Source: Erythroxylum novogranatense
Lineage: Eukaryota; Streptophyta; Magnoliopsida; Malpighiales; Erythroxylaceae
Direction of reading: 5' to 3'
Length of the DNA stretch: 64,000 bases
NCBI GenBank assembly: GCA_029891385.1
Contig: CM057232.1
Location: forward strand, 70,705,824 to 70,769,823
Part shown: positions 32,221-43,358 of the stretch, one piece after another
Position numbering within the stretch: the stretch's first letter is position 1
Layout: the number at the start of each line of letters is the position of its first letter
Position numbers and translations under genes: made by a program
The notes under the pieces: model-generated
The model's input: the letters and a program-made list of their open reading frames with translations, nothing else
What the model was told of the DNA's origin: nothing
Database searches by the model: none

Positions 32221-34343
32221 TGTTGGGCCCCAAATTTGTTTTTTTAAATGTTATTAAGTATGAATTAAGTTGACTGTGTTATTTGTTGCATAGCTTGATT
32301 CTTGTGGAAGTGTTAATGGGAAATTTAGAGTTATTTGAGTTTAGTATGGAATAATGGTTATGGAAGGGTAAAAGTATATATAAGGGCAAAATGGGCAAGG
32401 CACTTAAGTTATGATTTTTAAGGCTTATCAAGGAGGGGTAATAGGGTACTTGTGCTATCTTTTAGGTTTAAGGAATTAAAAGAAGAAAAGAAAAGAAAGG
32501 AAAATAAGAAGAAGAGAGAAAGAGAAGAGAGTATCGTTGGAGGAGAAGAAGAAGAAGAAAGGAGGAAAGCTAGAGTTAAGGATTTTCGAAGTTTTGAAGC
32601 ATTCTTCAGGTAAGTTAAGCTCTTTTATTCTGGTTTGAGATGGATTGAACCCTAGTATTGCTTGAAATGGGGTAGAATCGTTTGAGTTAGGGTTTTTGGA
32701 AACTTTGGTAGAAATTCATGGATTGTTGTTTTGTTGATGATTGTGTTAGAATGAGCTTAGAAAGGAAGTATAGGACTTGATTCAAGGGTCATATGTGTTT
32801 TATTTGAGAAAGGAAAGGATTAAGGTTTGAAAATGTCAAAAATCTAGGTTCGGAGGTGTTCTCCAGACCCGCACGTCGCGACGTGAACAAGGCTGTTTGT
32901 CGCGACGTACACAAGTCGTTCGTCGCGACGTGCGAGGCAGACGTTTTTCGTCGCGACGAGCAGAGGCTGTTCGCCTCGACGAGTCCTCGTTTTCCAGCAA
33001 AGATGTCTTTTAGTATTCTAAGCATATCTTTCGCTACAGAAGTCCTTTTGAGGTGATTTTTGATGCGTTGTAAACTAGAGACATAGATCTACAAGTTTTG
33101 GGAAGTAATGGAGTTCTGAATCAGTCTTTGAGGATATGAAATTTTGGATAGAAGTTAAGAATGGAAATATTGTTTCAGCATGAGTTATTGAATGGGATTT
33201 TGGTTCTTATTTTACGAAATCAAGTGAGGCAAGAGGATCAAGAGGATCAAGAGGAGACTCATTACTAGGCAAGAACAAGCAAGGAATCAAGGTGGGTTCA
33301 TGTTTATAATAGAGTAAATAAGTTACTCATTGTTTTGTTCAAATCAAGAAAGATTTAATGCTTTAAATCGCATCATCAATAATTTGCATTACATACTATT
33401 GTGAAATGATTATATCTGGCTATATGATTTGCATTCATGATTATTAACAAGGTTTTCAAAAAGGGGTGTTCTCCTTTCAAGAATACATGTACATGAAATC
33501 ATGTTTTGCGAAATATATGACAAGCAAGTTTACAAGCAAGTGCCAGTGTGGCAATCAGTTTACAAGAACATGAATCATGCATATTTATGTGGGTTTGCGA
33601 TATTTCCCTCACGAACAATCAAGTGCACATTGACTCACGAAAAGGCTTTTCCCGCCTGCCCGCAAGTGGCACAAGGTTTCTCACAAGGATTCCCTCACGA
33701 AACTACGTATACACATAACCATTTCGATGGGAGTGTGTAGTACGTCATGAACTAGGGACAACCCAAACCATCATGTTATGTTATGTGTTTATGATCTGTT
33801 GTTATGTTTCATGCATCATGAATTGTTCAAGAATCAAGCATTTTCAAGCTATGACTCATACACGCTCAATTTTTATGATTTCAACTAGTACCACGGCAAT
33901 GAGTTATTTTTGAATACTTTTGCTTATTGCTATATTATGAATACGTTTCCACAGGCTTTATAGCTCACCCCTCTAATCTCCCCATTCGGTGTGAGCAAGA
34001 GACCGAGTGAGTCACAAGTTCAAAGACTCCATTTTGTTATGTTTGTTTATTTTAAATGTTATACTTTTGGAAGTCAAGGCTCTAGTGTTTCAAGAGTATT
34101 TTGTATTTTGGCTCTTGAACTCAAAGTTGTAATTTGGTTTGAATGTTCTTAAAGCTTTATGAAACTCATCTTTTGGAGCATGAATTATGGATTTGTTTGT
34201 TTAAATATCATGAAAGCAGGTTTCAAGTTTGTTTCCCAATAGGCTCATTAATCTTTCGCGGGTCTTTTCCTTAAATGAATAATTAGCATGTTTCACACCA
34301 CGCTCTCATGTCCAATGTTGGGCTCCGACAACGGGGTCCAACA
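32221..34343 (+). repeat. 5' LTR of gypsy element
   Basis: 2,123 bp, TGTTGGGCCCC... to ...GGGTCCAACA. TATA element AGTATATATAAGG at 32373-32385. A purine-rich leader (about 32475-32580) is followed by a possible splice donor CAGGTAAGTTAAG (about 32607). Contains the TCGCGA array at 32870-33000. Closely matches 43359-45520. Confidence 0.93.
32870..33000. repeat. TCGCGA palindrome array, 5' LTR
   Basis: Four TCGCGA cores (starting at 32876, 32900, 32923 and 32951) within motifs like CACGTCGCGACGTG (32872-32885 is a perfect 14-bp palindrome), plus a degenerate fifth (GCCTCGACGAG). Confidence 0.85.
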
Positions 34344-34348
34344 TGTTG

Positions 34349-34360
34349 TGGTATCAGAGC
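34349..34360 (+). promoter_or_regulatory. Primer binding site of gypsy element
   Basis: TGGTATCAGAGC, complementary to initiator tRNA-Met, five bases after the 5' LTR. Confidence 0.88.
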
Positions 34361-35489
34361 GCCTAGGTTTTTGATCTAGGGCTGCATGACATTGCTTTCA
34401 AGGAATAACTGCATTGTTTTACATGATTGGAACTGTTTTTGCACATTTTGAAAATTTTCGTACTTGAACTGAAGTTTTCAATGGTTTTCTATTCAAGGGA
34501 GCACGGATGATGTTGGACCTCGAACTTTTGGTAAAAATTAGAAATATTAAATGGAATTAAATGAGTGTGTTTGTATAGGTATTGTGTTATAGATATTATT
34601 GTACTTAAAGGAGATTGATGAGAAATGAAGTGATTGGTTTTGATGACTTTGAAATTTGAGTAGAGTTGTATGAGTTATGAAAGTTAAAATGAATTAGTTG
34701 ATTGAGATGGAAGTTGAAATCAAGAAATTGAAAGTGAAAGTGTAAAATTTTGAAGAAATTAGAAAGTTTGACTTTTTGGAGTAAAGAGTTGACTTTTGAT
34801 TTACACAGATTTTGAGGAAATGATCTTCATGAAGTTGGTAGAGTATGTTGAGAGCTTTTTGTAGCCATAAAGTTTGATAGTTTTCGATATCGGAATAGAA
34901 AGTTATGATCTTTGGAAGTTAAGTGTATTTTGCTTTGGTTTTGGAAAATGCTTTAAGCGTAGGATTATATATGTTATGTTTTGAGGCGATTTCCGTACTG
35001 ATGTGTATGGAATGGGATCAAGTAGCCTTCTTGAGAGTTGTAGAGATTGTTCTTATCTTTCCATTGATATAAAGCACGAAAATATTGGATAAGGGACTAG
35101 AAAGTTATGATTGTTAGAAGTTCTGATGCTGTTTAGCGTTAAGCTGATCGACCAGTCCGTTTGTATGGAGTTTTTGACCCATTTAGAGGTCGATCTGATT
35201 TTTAAGGCCTTAATGAAAGTTGTAGAGGGTTCTTTTACCTTTCTATAGACACCGAGTTTGTAAAATTTGGAGTCCTGGATCAAAAGTTATAATGTTTACA
35301 AGTTTTGTACTGTTGAGGAGTTTATCGATCGGTCACCTTGTAGCAAACTTTTGATTCCTTTAGTGTCCGAGCTTGCCTTTGAGTCTTTCTTAAAAATGGT
35401 AGAGCTGCCTCTTAGCTTTCCAACGAAACAAACCACGACTGATTTGGAGCTCGGAGTCAAAAGTTATGAGGGTTTGAAGTTTGAAGGTC

Positions 35490-35700
35490 GGATTGGGTGC
35501 CGACCGACCTCTGTTGGCCGAGCTGACCTCTGTTGGCCGACCGACCTCCGTTGGCCGAGCCGACCTCTGTTGGCCGACCGACCTCTGTTGGCCAAGCCGA
35601 GCTCTATTGGCCGACCGACCTCTGATGGCCGACCGATCTTCGTTTTGGCCGAGCTTTGATTTTCTGGCCGAACTTTGATTTTTCTGGCCGAGCTCTGACC
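35490..35700. repeat. Minisatellite CCGACCGACCTCTGTTGG
   Basis: About eight units of 20-24 bases (CCGACCTCTGTTGGCCGAC type) decaying towards the right end into TTTTGGCCGAGCTTTGA-like units. Open frames on both strands across it are by-products of the repeat. Confidence 0.88.
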
Positions 35701-35740
35701 TCCCTTCACTCTTTTGAGCATAACTTCTTCGTCCGACATC

Positions 35741-36231
35741 CGATCGATCTGATTATTTTTGTAAATTAAACTAGAGATACAGATCTACAAATGTTATGAA
35801 GGAGGCGAGCTATGATTTAGCCTCTAAGACTTCCAAATACGGGTCGGAAGTTTAGTGTAGTGTTCAGTCTTGGTGTTGTAAGGACTGAACAGTGTTCAGT
35901 ATTTTGGAGATATCTCGATCGGTAGAGCTCCGATTGATCTGATTCTTTTTGTAAATTAAACTAGAGACATGAGGCTACAAATGTTATGAAGGAACGGAGC
36001 TATGATCTAGCCTCTAAGACTTTCCAATATGGGTTGGAAGTTTAGTGTAGTGTTCAGTCTTGATGTTGTAAGGACTGAATAGTGTTCAGTATTTTAGAGA
36101 TATCTCGACCGGTAGAGCTCCGATCGATCTGATTCTTTTTTCAATTAAACTAGAGACGTGAGGCTACAAATTTTATGAAGGAGTCGAGTTATTATTTAGC
36201 CTCTAAGACTTCCCAATACGGGTCGGAACTT
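35741..36231. repeat. 190-bp tandem repeat, 2.6 copies, in LTR
   Basis: Units start at 35741, 35931 and 36121 (CGATCGATCTGATT...), each 190 bases, the last partial. Includes the dyad-rich block GATATCTCGATCGGTAGAGCTC that reappears inverted next to the primer site at 36990-37019. Confidence 0.88.
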
Positions 36232-36981
36232 GAATTCTGGACATGTGTATTGATTTAAGTTATGAATGGGATCTGGATATAGAGGTGATTGATTATTGGG
36301 TTTGAATTTGATTTATGAATTTTGTGTAAAGATCTGGATTATGACCATATGTATAATGATTATGGTATGTTTATGGAATTGAGGAATTAATAGGAATTGG
36401 ATTTGTATAATGTGTGTTGGATATGGACATGTAGATATAGGATTGCGTTTGTTGTGTTGGATTCCGGACGGGGAGTCCGGTGATACGGGTTATATTGTGA
36501 GAAATATAGAAGTATATTTTGTACACTTTACAGGTTTTGGGTTTAATAGAAGGCAGTCGTTATGCTGCCAAAATTTTGGTGAAATGGGTATAAGAATGAG
36601 AATTGAGATTTATTTGAGTGCATAAGAAAATGATTATGAATTGAGAAATTGATTAAGGAAGGTGGAAGAAATGAAAATGAAAGAAAGAAAGAAAGAAAAA
36701 GAAAAATTTATACCGAATTTTGGACAGTTTAAGTCTAAGGTTTCCAACGCGATAAGTTTCCTATGCTTTGTGTTTTCAACGGATGTCAGAAATTGCTTCC
36801 AATTTGTGATTCGATTCGTATCTACTTTGATTTTGTCTTATGTTTTGTTTCTTTGCTTTGATTCGATTCATATTGGTTCGCATTCATATTCGATTTCGCT
36901 TTGCTTCCGCACTTCGTTTTTCGTATTCGTTTTTCGTTTTTTCGGTTGGGATCCGGTTTCTGGATCAGGTCCCAACATTTG

Positions 36982-36993
36982 TGGTATCAGAGC
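36982..36993 (+). promoter_or_regulatory. Primer binding site after left LTR of composite
   Basis: TGGTATCAGAGC, four bases after the LTR end, overlapping the point where the inverted arm begins. Confidence 0.82.
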
Positions 36994-38709
36994 TCTACCG
37001 ATCGAGATATCTTCAAAATTGACTTAGGATATCTTAAATTCATCATTAATCCAAGCTATCTAAAGCATCAATTTCAAAAATCCCCAATTTTCAATATTGG
37101 GCATAATCCCCAATTCAAAATTTTCCAAAATTAAACACAATCATAGCCTAATCTTTTCAATTAATCATAGATAAACTAAATCCATAACCTTTCCAAGCCA
37201 TCTAAACCAATAAACTCATCAAAAGATTCAAAATCAAAACTTTCTCTCTCTTACCTTTTTCTCCTCCATTTTCGTATTTATCAAGCTCCAAGGCAAGCTT
37301 CCTTCTTCTTCCATGTCTTCACCTTGAAACCAAGCAAAACTCAAGCTCACAGACCTAAAAAATTCGAAATCTTACTTTCTCTTTCTTTTTTTCTCCATAC
37401 GAAAACTTCTTCTCTTCTCTTTCTTCTTATTTTCTCTTCTTCTTTCTTAGCTGCTCATTTTCGTGCTTCTGCTGTCTAAAACTACAGATACCAAGCTTCA
37501 TAATGCCATGTCATTAAAATGGGGCACAAATGACCAAGTTGCCCCTCACTTATTTGCCTATTTCCAAAATTGCTCCTGCAGGAACTTGAAAAAATGACTA
37601 CTTGCGTCCTATTTTCAAGCATCTAAATGAAATAATTTGGATAAACTTTCTTCTTGAAAATTGTTCCTCTAAATCATATGAATCCAACGCCACCGACTGC
37701 GCTCAATTCGGATCTAAAACGAAGAAGTTATAGCTGAAATACTATCGGACCTTCACAAAATCCGAGACTGAACATAGAATTTGACAAATTTGGTGTCAAT
37801 AAAAAGATCAAAGGAAACTCTACAACTTTCGTGAAGAACTCAAAATCAAATTAGGTCTCGAAAGAGGTCGGAAGCTCAATCAAAGATTCTGTCCAAAACA
37901 GCTTTTCCTAAATTGACTTCCAATTTTTAATTGCTCATAACTCCTTGCCCCGATATCGAAAAATTGCAAACTTTATATCAATGGAAAGATTAAAATATCA
38001 TCTAAAACTTTCATGAAGACCACTTATTCTAATTCAAACTAAATCCATATGATGAGTGGCCTCGAAGCATAGAACACACAAATCTATACTTAATAGCATT
38101 TTGAAAACAAAGCGTATCTTCGGAAAATCATATCTCCCAATCCCGACATCAAAAAATAGCAAACTTTATGTCCACGAAAGGCTCTCGATAGAGGCTACAA
38201 GTTTCATGTTGATCATTTTCTTGAATTTTGCCTAAATAAAAAAGTCAGCTTTTTCTTCAAAAAGTCAAACTTCCAAGCTAACTTTGACTTATTATAATTC
38301 TCACTCCCGATATCGAAAAATATCAAACTTTATGGCTACAGAAAGCTCTTGAAATAAACTACAAGTTTTCAGAAGATCATTTTCTCAAATTCTCCCAAAA
38401 TCAAAAAGTCAACTCTCAAGTCAAACATTTTATCTCCAAAAGTCAAACTTTCTAAATTCTTCAAATTTTCACACTTTTTCTTTTTAATTCTTGCTATTTA
38501 ACTTCATTTCAATCAACTCATCCACTTTCTTCTCATAATCCATATAAGTTCACTCAAATATCAAAATCCTCAAAATTAAATAATTCTTTTCTCATAATTT
38601 TTTTTAATTTCATCAAATTTCCTTAAATTCATAATTTTCTCACCAATTTCTTTCTCACTTAAATTCATTTTAATATTTCTAATTTTCATCAAAAGTTCGG
38701 GGTCCAACA
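36990..38709 (-). repeat. Right arm of composite: inverted, 3'-truncated LTR
   Basis: Read on the minus strand from 38709: TGTTGGACCCCGAACTTTTG, then sequence alignable to the left LTR (for example GAAAGTTTGACTTTT and GCCATAAAGTTTGATA...CGATATCGG), a purine-rich leader-like stretch (about 37450-37380) and on to GATATCTCGATCGGTAGAGCTC at 37012-36990. It lacks an LTR 3' end and primer site. Clearly diverged from the left arm, so the two are different family members, not copies from one event. Confidence 0.78.
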
Positions 38710-38714
38710 GATGA

Positions 38715-39777
38715 ATCCTATATTCCTCAGGATGTCGGGACACATTCTGTTCCGATTTCAGAGGCACCTAGTTTGCAACAAGAAGTGCCTCCTCTGCCTC
38801 CGCCTATTCCTCAGGCAAACCCCATGGATCCAAGTTTCTTTCAAGCCTTTGCTCAGGCTTTTACGTATGCCATGGGTCAGAGATCTCAGATGCCGATGCA
38901 AGCTCCAGATGAGCGAGTGGGCGCGATGACAAGCTCCGTAAGTTTGGGGCTGTGGATTTCAGTGGGATGACTAATCCAGAAGAGGCTGAAGCGTGGTTGA
39001 AGAGGACCGAGAGGGTTCTAGTTCAGATGAGATGCACAGATGAGGATAAGCTAGACTATGCAGTCAGTTTGTTGCAGGGTGACGCACTGTATTGGTGGGA
39101 GTCAGTGCCTCACAGTCAGGTTGTTCCTTCGGTGTTGACATAGAGGGATTTTGTGGAAGTGTTCAGAAAGAAGTATCTCTCTAGAGTCTATGTGCAAGAT
39201 AAGGCTAGGGAATTTCTGAATCTCATACAGAGGGACATGAGTGTGAGCGAGTACGAGCTGAAGTTCACGACTTTCTCGATATCACCAACATGTGGCAATG
39301 AAGAAGACAATTCAGTAAGTTCAAGGAGGTTCACTGGGGATCGTGGAGAAAGTCCTGATCCATAATTTATATGACTACCAGCAATTGGTGGATGCTGCTC
39401 TCCAGGCTGAGAAGCTGGAGAATATCAGAAATGAAGTGAATAAGAAGAGGAAGAACAGGGAGCAGACTTTCAAGAAGGGTGCTAGTGCTCCAATGCCTGA
39501 GAAGAGCACGAGGAGCTCTCACAGTCAGAGCGAAGTGGGTAGCAGTGGAGTTACCAAGAACAAGCAGGTGAGGGCAGTATCAGGGCAAGCCTCTAATGTG
39601 GGAGGCACCGGTAGAGCAGGAAGAAGCTGGTTCACCCATCCTTTATGTGACCAGTGTGGGAAACATCACCTAGGAGAGTGCCTCAGGTTACTGGGAGTTT
39701 GTTTTAGATGCAGAGAGAAGGGACATATAGCCAAGGATTGTCCACAGGCATCGAGACAAGAGGGGTCGCAGTTTTAA
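38715..39777 (+). pseudogene. Gypsy gag, frameshifted and split
   Basis: Gag of the chromovirus element. The first codons lie left of 34510 and are separated by the composite insertion. The proline-rich start (QQEVPPLPPPIPQANPMDP), the capsid domain (MTNPEEAEAWLKRTERVLVQ, DYAVSLLQGDALYWWES, then VFRKKYLSRVYVQDKAREFL after a TAG) and the zinc knuckle [14 protein letters not shown] (about 39699-39740) are recognisable in three frames. Gag and pol are now out of frame with each other near 39750. Confidence 0.87.
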
Positions 39778-42700
39778 GTTCTAAGGCGCGTAAACTTGAT
39801 GGGAACTGTGCAGTTACTAAGGTAGGCAGCTCTGGGACTGCAAGGAAGGCTATTCCTCTAGGAAGACCAAGGGGTCAGGCGCCGGCAAGAGTGTTTGCCA
39901 TGACTAGGGAGGAAGCTACAGTTGCACCTGAGGTTGTCACGGGTATGGCTCGATTATTTGATTCAGTAGAATTTGTTTTGATTGATTCTGGTTCCACGCA
40001 CTCTTTTGTTTCTGCAAGCATAGCATTTCATGGTGTGAATTCTGTGCCTTTGGATAGGCCTTTGATTGTTAGTACTCCTCTAGGGAGGAATGTGGTGATC
40101 AGTCAGGTGTATGAGCAGTGTGAGCTTTTCATTGATGGTGTTAGATTGGTAGTGGACTTACTACCGCTAGACCTAAGAGGGTTAGATGTTATTCTGGGAA
40201 TGGATACTATGGAGAAGTATCTGGCCAAGCTGGATTGTGGTCGGAAAGAGGTAGAGTTTGATCTGAGAAATGGTGAGAAGGTGATCTTCAGAGGAGATAG
40301 GAAGACACCATCGCCAAGATTGATTTTAGCTATATTAGCTGAAAGAATGATGGGCCAGGGGTGTGAAGCTTTCTTGGCATATGTTGTAGATTCCGACGTG
40401 AATGAAGGGAAATTAGAGGACTTTTCGATTGTGAGGGAGTTTCCAGATATGTTCCCAGATGAATTGCCAAGTTTGCCGCCGGTAAGGGAAATCGAGTTTG
40501 CGATTGACTTGATTCCCAGAACCGCGCCAATTTCAATACCGTCGTATAGGATGGCTCCAGCTGAGTTGAGGGAGCTTAAGGAACAGTTGGAGGAACTGTT
40601 AGAGAAGGGGTATGTCAGACCGAGTTCGTCTCCTTGGGGAGCACCGGTTCTGTTTGTTAAGAAGAAGGATGGATCATGGCGGATGTGTATTGACTATCGG
40701 AGACTCAACAAGGTGACAATTAAGAACAAGTATCCTCTGCCACAGATATATGATCTGTTTGACCAGCTGCAGGGAGCTAAGGTTTTCTCCAAGATCGATC
40801 TCGGGTCAGGCTATCATCAGCTCAGAATCAAGGAGTCTGATGTAAACAAGACAGCATTCAGGACTCGGTATGGACATTATGAGTTTTTGGTTATGCCATT
40901 CGGCTTGACCAATGCTCCAGTTGCTTTCATGGATCTTATGAATAGGGTCTTCAAGGAGTTTGTGGATCAGTTTGTCATAGTGTTTATAGATGACATTCTG
41001 GTGTATTCTAAGAGTGAAGAAGAGCATGAGGAGCATCTCAGGTTTGTATTGCAGACTCTTAGGGAGAGAGAGCTTTATGCCAAGTTTAACAAGTGTGAGT
41101 TTTGGCTTCATGAGGTGACTTTCCTTGGACATGTGATTTCACAAGATGGTGTGCATGTTGATCTAAGGAAAGTTGAAGCAGTGGTCAATTGGCATGCACC
41201 CAAGTCAGTGACAGAGGTAAGGAGTTTTCTGGGTCTGGCAGGTTACTACAAGAGGTTTGTAGAAGGGTTCTCCATGATAGCTGCTCCGATGACCAAGCTA
41301 TTGAGGAAGAATCAGAAGTTCATCTGGACCGATGAGTGCCAAAAGAGCTTTGAGGAGCTCAAGCACAGGTTGACAAGCGCTCCAGTGCTGATTCTGCCTT
41401 CTGGTGATGAGGGCTATACAGTGTATAGTGATGCTTCGAGGAAAGGTTTGGGTTGTGTATTGATGCAGGGACACAGGGTGATAGCTTATGCTTCAAGGAA
41501 ACTGAAGCCATATGAGTTGAATTATCCGACTCATGATTTGGAGTTGGCAGTAGTGATCTTTGCCTTGAAGATTTGGAGGCATTACCTTTATGGGGTTCAG
41601 ACAAGGATCTTTACAGATCACAAGAGTCTCAAGTACTTACTGAGCCAGAAGGAATTGAATTTGAGGCAGAGAAGGTGGATTGAGTTACTCAAGGACTATG
41701 ATTTGTTGATTGAGTGCCATCTAGGCAAAGCAAATGTAGTGACTGATGCATTGAGCAGGAAGTCTTCCATTGCTCATGTTCAAACAGTTTATCTTCCTTT
41801 ATTGGAAGAGATGGCCAAGCTTAAGATAAACTTGAAGCAAGAGGAACCAAATTGCCTTCTAGCTCATTTCAGAGTGAGGCCGGCACTCAGGGAGAAGGTT
41901 AAGGAGTTGCAGGCACAGGATGCAGATTTGAGCAAGCTTCGAGAGGAAATTCAGAACGGTAAGGTTTCTGAAGTTGTAGTAAGAGATGATGGACTCATGA
42001 CAGTAGGGGACAGACTTTGTATTCCAGATAGCAGAGAGGTCAAGAATGAGATTTTGGATGAGGCACACAATGCGCCTTATGCCATACACCCAGGTAGTAC
42101 CAGGATGTACAGAGATTTGAGAGAGCATTTCTGGTGGAAGGGCATGAAGAGGGATGTAGCAGAGTATGTCAATAAGTGTCTCGTGTGTCAACAAGTCAAG
42201 GCTGAACACCAAGCGCCTTCAGGCAAGTTAAGGCCATTTTCCATTCCTGAGTGGAAGTGGCAAAGAGTAACCATGGATTTTCTGATGGGTTTGCCCAAGA
42301 CCAGCAGGAGGCATGATGCCATTTGGGTCGTTATGGATCGGTTGACTAAGTCAGCCCATTTTCTAGAAATCAAGCAGACTGATTCATTGCATGTGCTAGC
42401 CAAGAAGTACATTGATGAAGTAGTGAGATTGCATGGGATTCCAAATTCCATAGTTTCTGACAGGGATCCTCGGTTCACTTCGAGATTTTGGGGAAGCTTG
42501 CAGGAAGCTTTAGGGACAAAGCTGCATTTTAGTACGACATTTCACCCTCAGACGGATGGTCAATCTGAGAGGACCATTCGGACACTTGAGGGAATGCTCA
42601 GGGCATGTGTGTTGGATTTCAAGGGAGCTTGGGATGAGCATTTGCCATTGGTCGAATTTGCTTATAATAATTCGTACCATTCGAGCATTCAGATGGCTCC

Positions 42701-42824
42701 ATATGAGGCATTGTATGGAAGGAGGCGTAGAACTCCAATATGTTGGCATGAAGAAGGAGAGAGGAAACTGGTAGGACCAGAGTTGATTCAGATGACAGTG
42801 GATAAAGTCAATCTGGTTAAGTAG
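39708..42824 (+). CDS. Gypsy pol: protease, RT, RNase H, integrase
   Basis: Open for 1,038 codons. Domains in order: retropepsin DSG at residues 93-95 ([10 protein letters not shown]); RT with [24 protein letters not shown] and a FIDD box near 426-429 ([10 protein letters not shown]); RNase H beginning [10 protein letters not shown] and ending near VVTDALSRK; integrase zinc region ([27 protein letters not shown]) and catalytic Asp about 877, Asp about 918 and Glu about 954 with the expected 35-residue spacing ([22 protein letters not shown]). All catalytic residues that I can see are kept. It ends at TAG 42822-42824, a premature stop before the integrase C-terminus. The annotated start is only the first Met in the frame; the real protein would be gag-pol. 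The best preserved pol in the window, but separated from its gag by a frameshift. Confidence 0.93.
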   Translation: MQREGTYSQGLSTGIETRGVAVLSSKARKLDGNCAVTKVGSSGTARKAIPLGRPRGQAPARVFAMTREEATVAPEVVTGMARLFDSVEFVLIDSGSTHSFVSASIAFHGVNSVPLDRPLIVSTPLGRNVVISQVYEQCELFIDGVRLVVDLLPLDLRGLDVILGMDTMEKYLAKLDCGRKEVEFDLRNGEKVIFRGDRKTPSPRLILAILAERMMGQGCEAFLAYVVDSDVNEGKLEDFSIVREFPDMFPDELPSLPPVREIEFAIDLIPRTAPISIPSYRMAPAELRELKEQLEELLEKGYVRPSSSPWGAPVLFVKKKDGSWRMCIDYRRLNKVTIKNKYPLPQIYDLFDQLQGAKVFSKIDLGSGYHQLRIKESDVNKTAFRTRYGHYEFLVMPFGLTNAPVAFMDLMNRVFKEFVDQFVIVFIDDILVYSKSEEEHEEHLRFVLQTLRERELYAKFNKCEFWLHEVTFLGHVISQDGVHVDLRKVEAVVNWHAPKSVTEVRSFLGLAGYYKRFVEGFSMIAAPMTKLLRKNQKFIWTDECQKSFEELKHRLTSAPVLILPSGDEGYTVYSDASRKGLGCVLMQGHRVIAYASRKLKPYELNYPTHDLELAVVIFALKIWRHYLYGVQTRIFTDHKSLKYLLSQKELNLRQRRWIELLKDYDLLIECHLGKANVVTDALSRKSSIAHVQTVYLPLLEEMAKLKINLKQEEPNCLLAHFRVRPALREKVKELQAQDADLSKLREEIQNGKVSEVVVRDDGLMTVGDRLCIPDSREVKNEILDEAHNAPYAIHPGSTRMYRDLREHFWWKGMKRDVAEYVNKCLVCQQVKAEHQAPSGKLRPFSIPEWKWQRVTMDFLMGLPKTSRRHDAIWVVMDRLTKSAHFLEIKQTDSLHVLAKKYIDEVVRLHGIPNSIVSDRDPRFTSRFWGSLQEALGTKLHFSTTFHPQTDGQSERTIRTLEGMLRACVLDFKGAWDEHLPLVEFAYNNSYHSSIQMAPYEALYGRRRRTPICWHEEGERKLVGPELIQMTVDKVNLVK

Positions 42825-43346
42825 CGGCTTAAGGCAGCCCAGGATAGGATGAAGAGTTACACTGATGCACATCGGAAAGAGATGGAGTATGAAGTCGGTG
42901 AGAAAGTGTTTCTTAAGACGTCTCCTTGGAAGGGAGTATTAAGGTTTGGCAAGAAAGGCAAGTTGAGTCCAAGGTATGTGGGTCCTTATGAGATTCTTGA
43001 GAGGATCGGACCACTAGCTTACAGGTTGGCGTTGCCGCCAAAGTTGTCCCAGATCCATGATGTTTTTCATGTTTCCATGCTGAGGAGGTATAGATCAGAT
43101 CCTTCTCATGTCATTCAGGCTACAGAAATTCAGTTGAGAGATGATTTGAGCTACGAGGAGCTTCCAGTAGAGATTTTGGACACAAAGGAAAAGGTCCTCA
43201 GGAATAAGACAGTTCAGCTAGTTAAAGTTCTGTGGAGGAACCATTCAGTGGAAGAAGCCACGTGGGAGCCATTGGACGCTATGAAACAGAAGTATCTAAG
43301 TCTTTTCGATGATTCAAGTAAATTTCGAGGACGAAATTTCTTTTAA
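42825..43346 (+). pseudogene. Integrase C-terminus and chromodomain
   Basis: In the same frame after the TAG stop: MKSYTDAHRKEMEYEVGEKV and the GPY/F-type block (KLSPRYVGPYEILERIG), DVFHVSMLRRY, and a C-terminal chromodomain-like segment (QLVKVLWRNHSVEEATWEPL). The chromodomain places the element among the chromoviruses (Tekay-like). Stop at 43344-43346, right before the polypurine tract. Confidence 0.9.
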
Positions 43347-43358
43347 GAGGGGGAGAAA
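43345..43358 (+). promoter_or_regulatory. Polypurine tract of gypsy element
   Basis: AAGAGGGGGAGAAA directly before the 3' LTR; plus-strand primer for reverse transcription. Confidence 0.85.

Larger units (their letters stand above)
34511..36977 (+). repeat. Left LTR of inverted composite
   Basis: 2,467 bp, TGTTGGACCTCGAAC... to ...GGATCAGGTCCCAACA. Carries a CCGACC/TTGGCCGA array (35490-35700) and 190-bp tandem repeats (35741-36231). Same family as the LTR entering at 60509 (shared stretches such as AATTTCTGACATCCG and GCGTTGGAAACC). Confidence 0.85.
34511..38709. mobile_element. Insertion bounded by two inverted gypsy LTRs
   Basis: A 4,199-bp insertion with perfect 5-bp target duplication GATGA (34506-34510 and 38710-38714) inside the gag start of the surrounding gypsy element. 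The left half is a full plus-strand LTR (34511-36977) followed by a tRNA-Met primer site (36982-36993). The right half is a related but diverged LTR in the opposite orientation, reading inwards from 38709. Both outer ends are therefore LTR 5' ends (TGTTGGACC and its complement). No coding region lies between. The switch is at or near GAGCTC (36990-36995), directly after the primer site. A normal element would have direct LTRs, so this is a rearranged insertion. Confidence 0.85.

Noticed and set aside
32789..33056. Arg-rich open frames over the TCGCGA arrays (also 43997-44227 and 27452-27829)
   Set aside because: GC-rich tandem arrays reduce stop codons; frames are not conserved between the two LTRs of the same element.
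35464..35739. Open frames on both strands with repeated WPTDLCWP or RPTEVGR
   Set aside because: Translation of the CCGACC minisatellite in an LTR, not a protein gene.
36990..38709. A normal direct 3' LTR closing the element begun at 34511
   Set aside because: The sequence aligns to the left LTR only in reverse complement, and its outer end is an LTR start.
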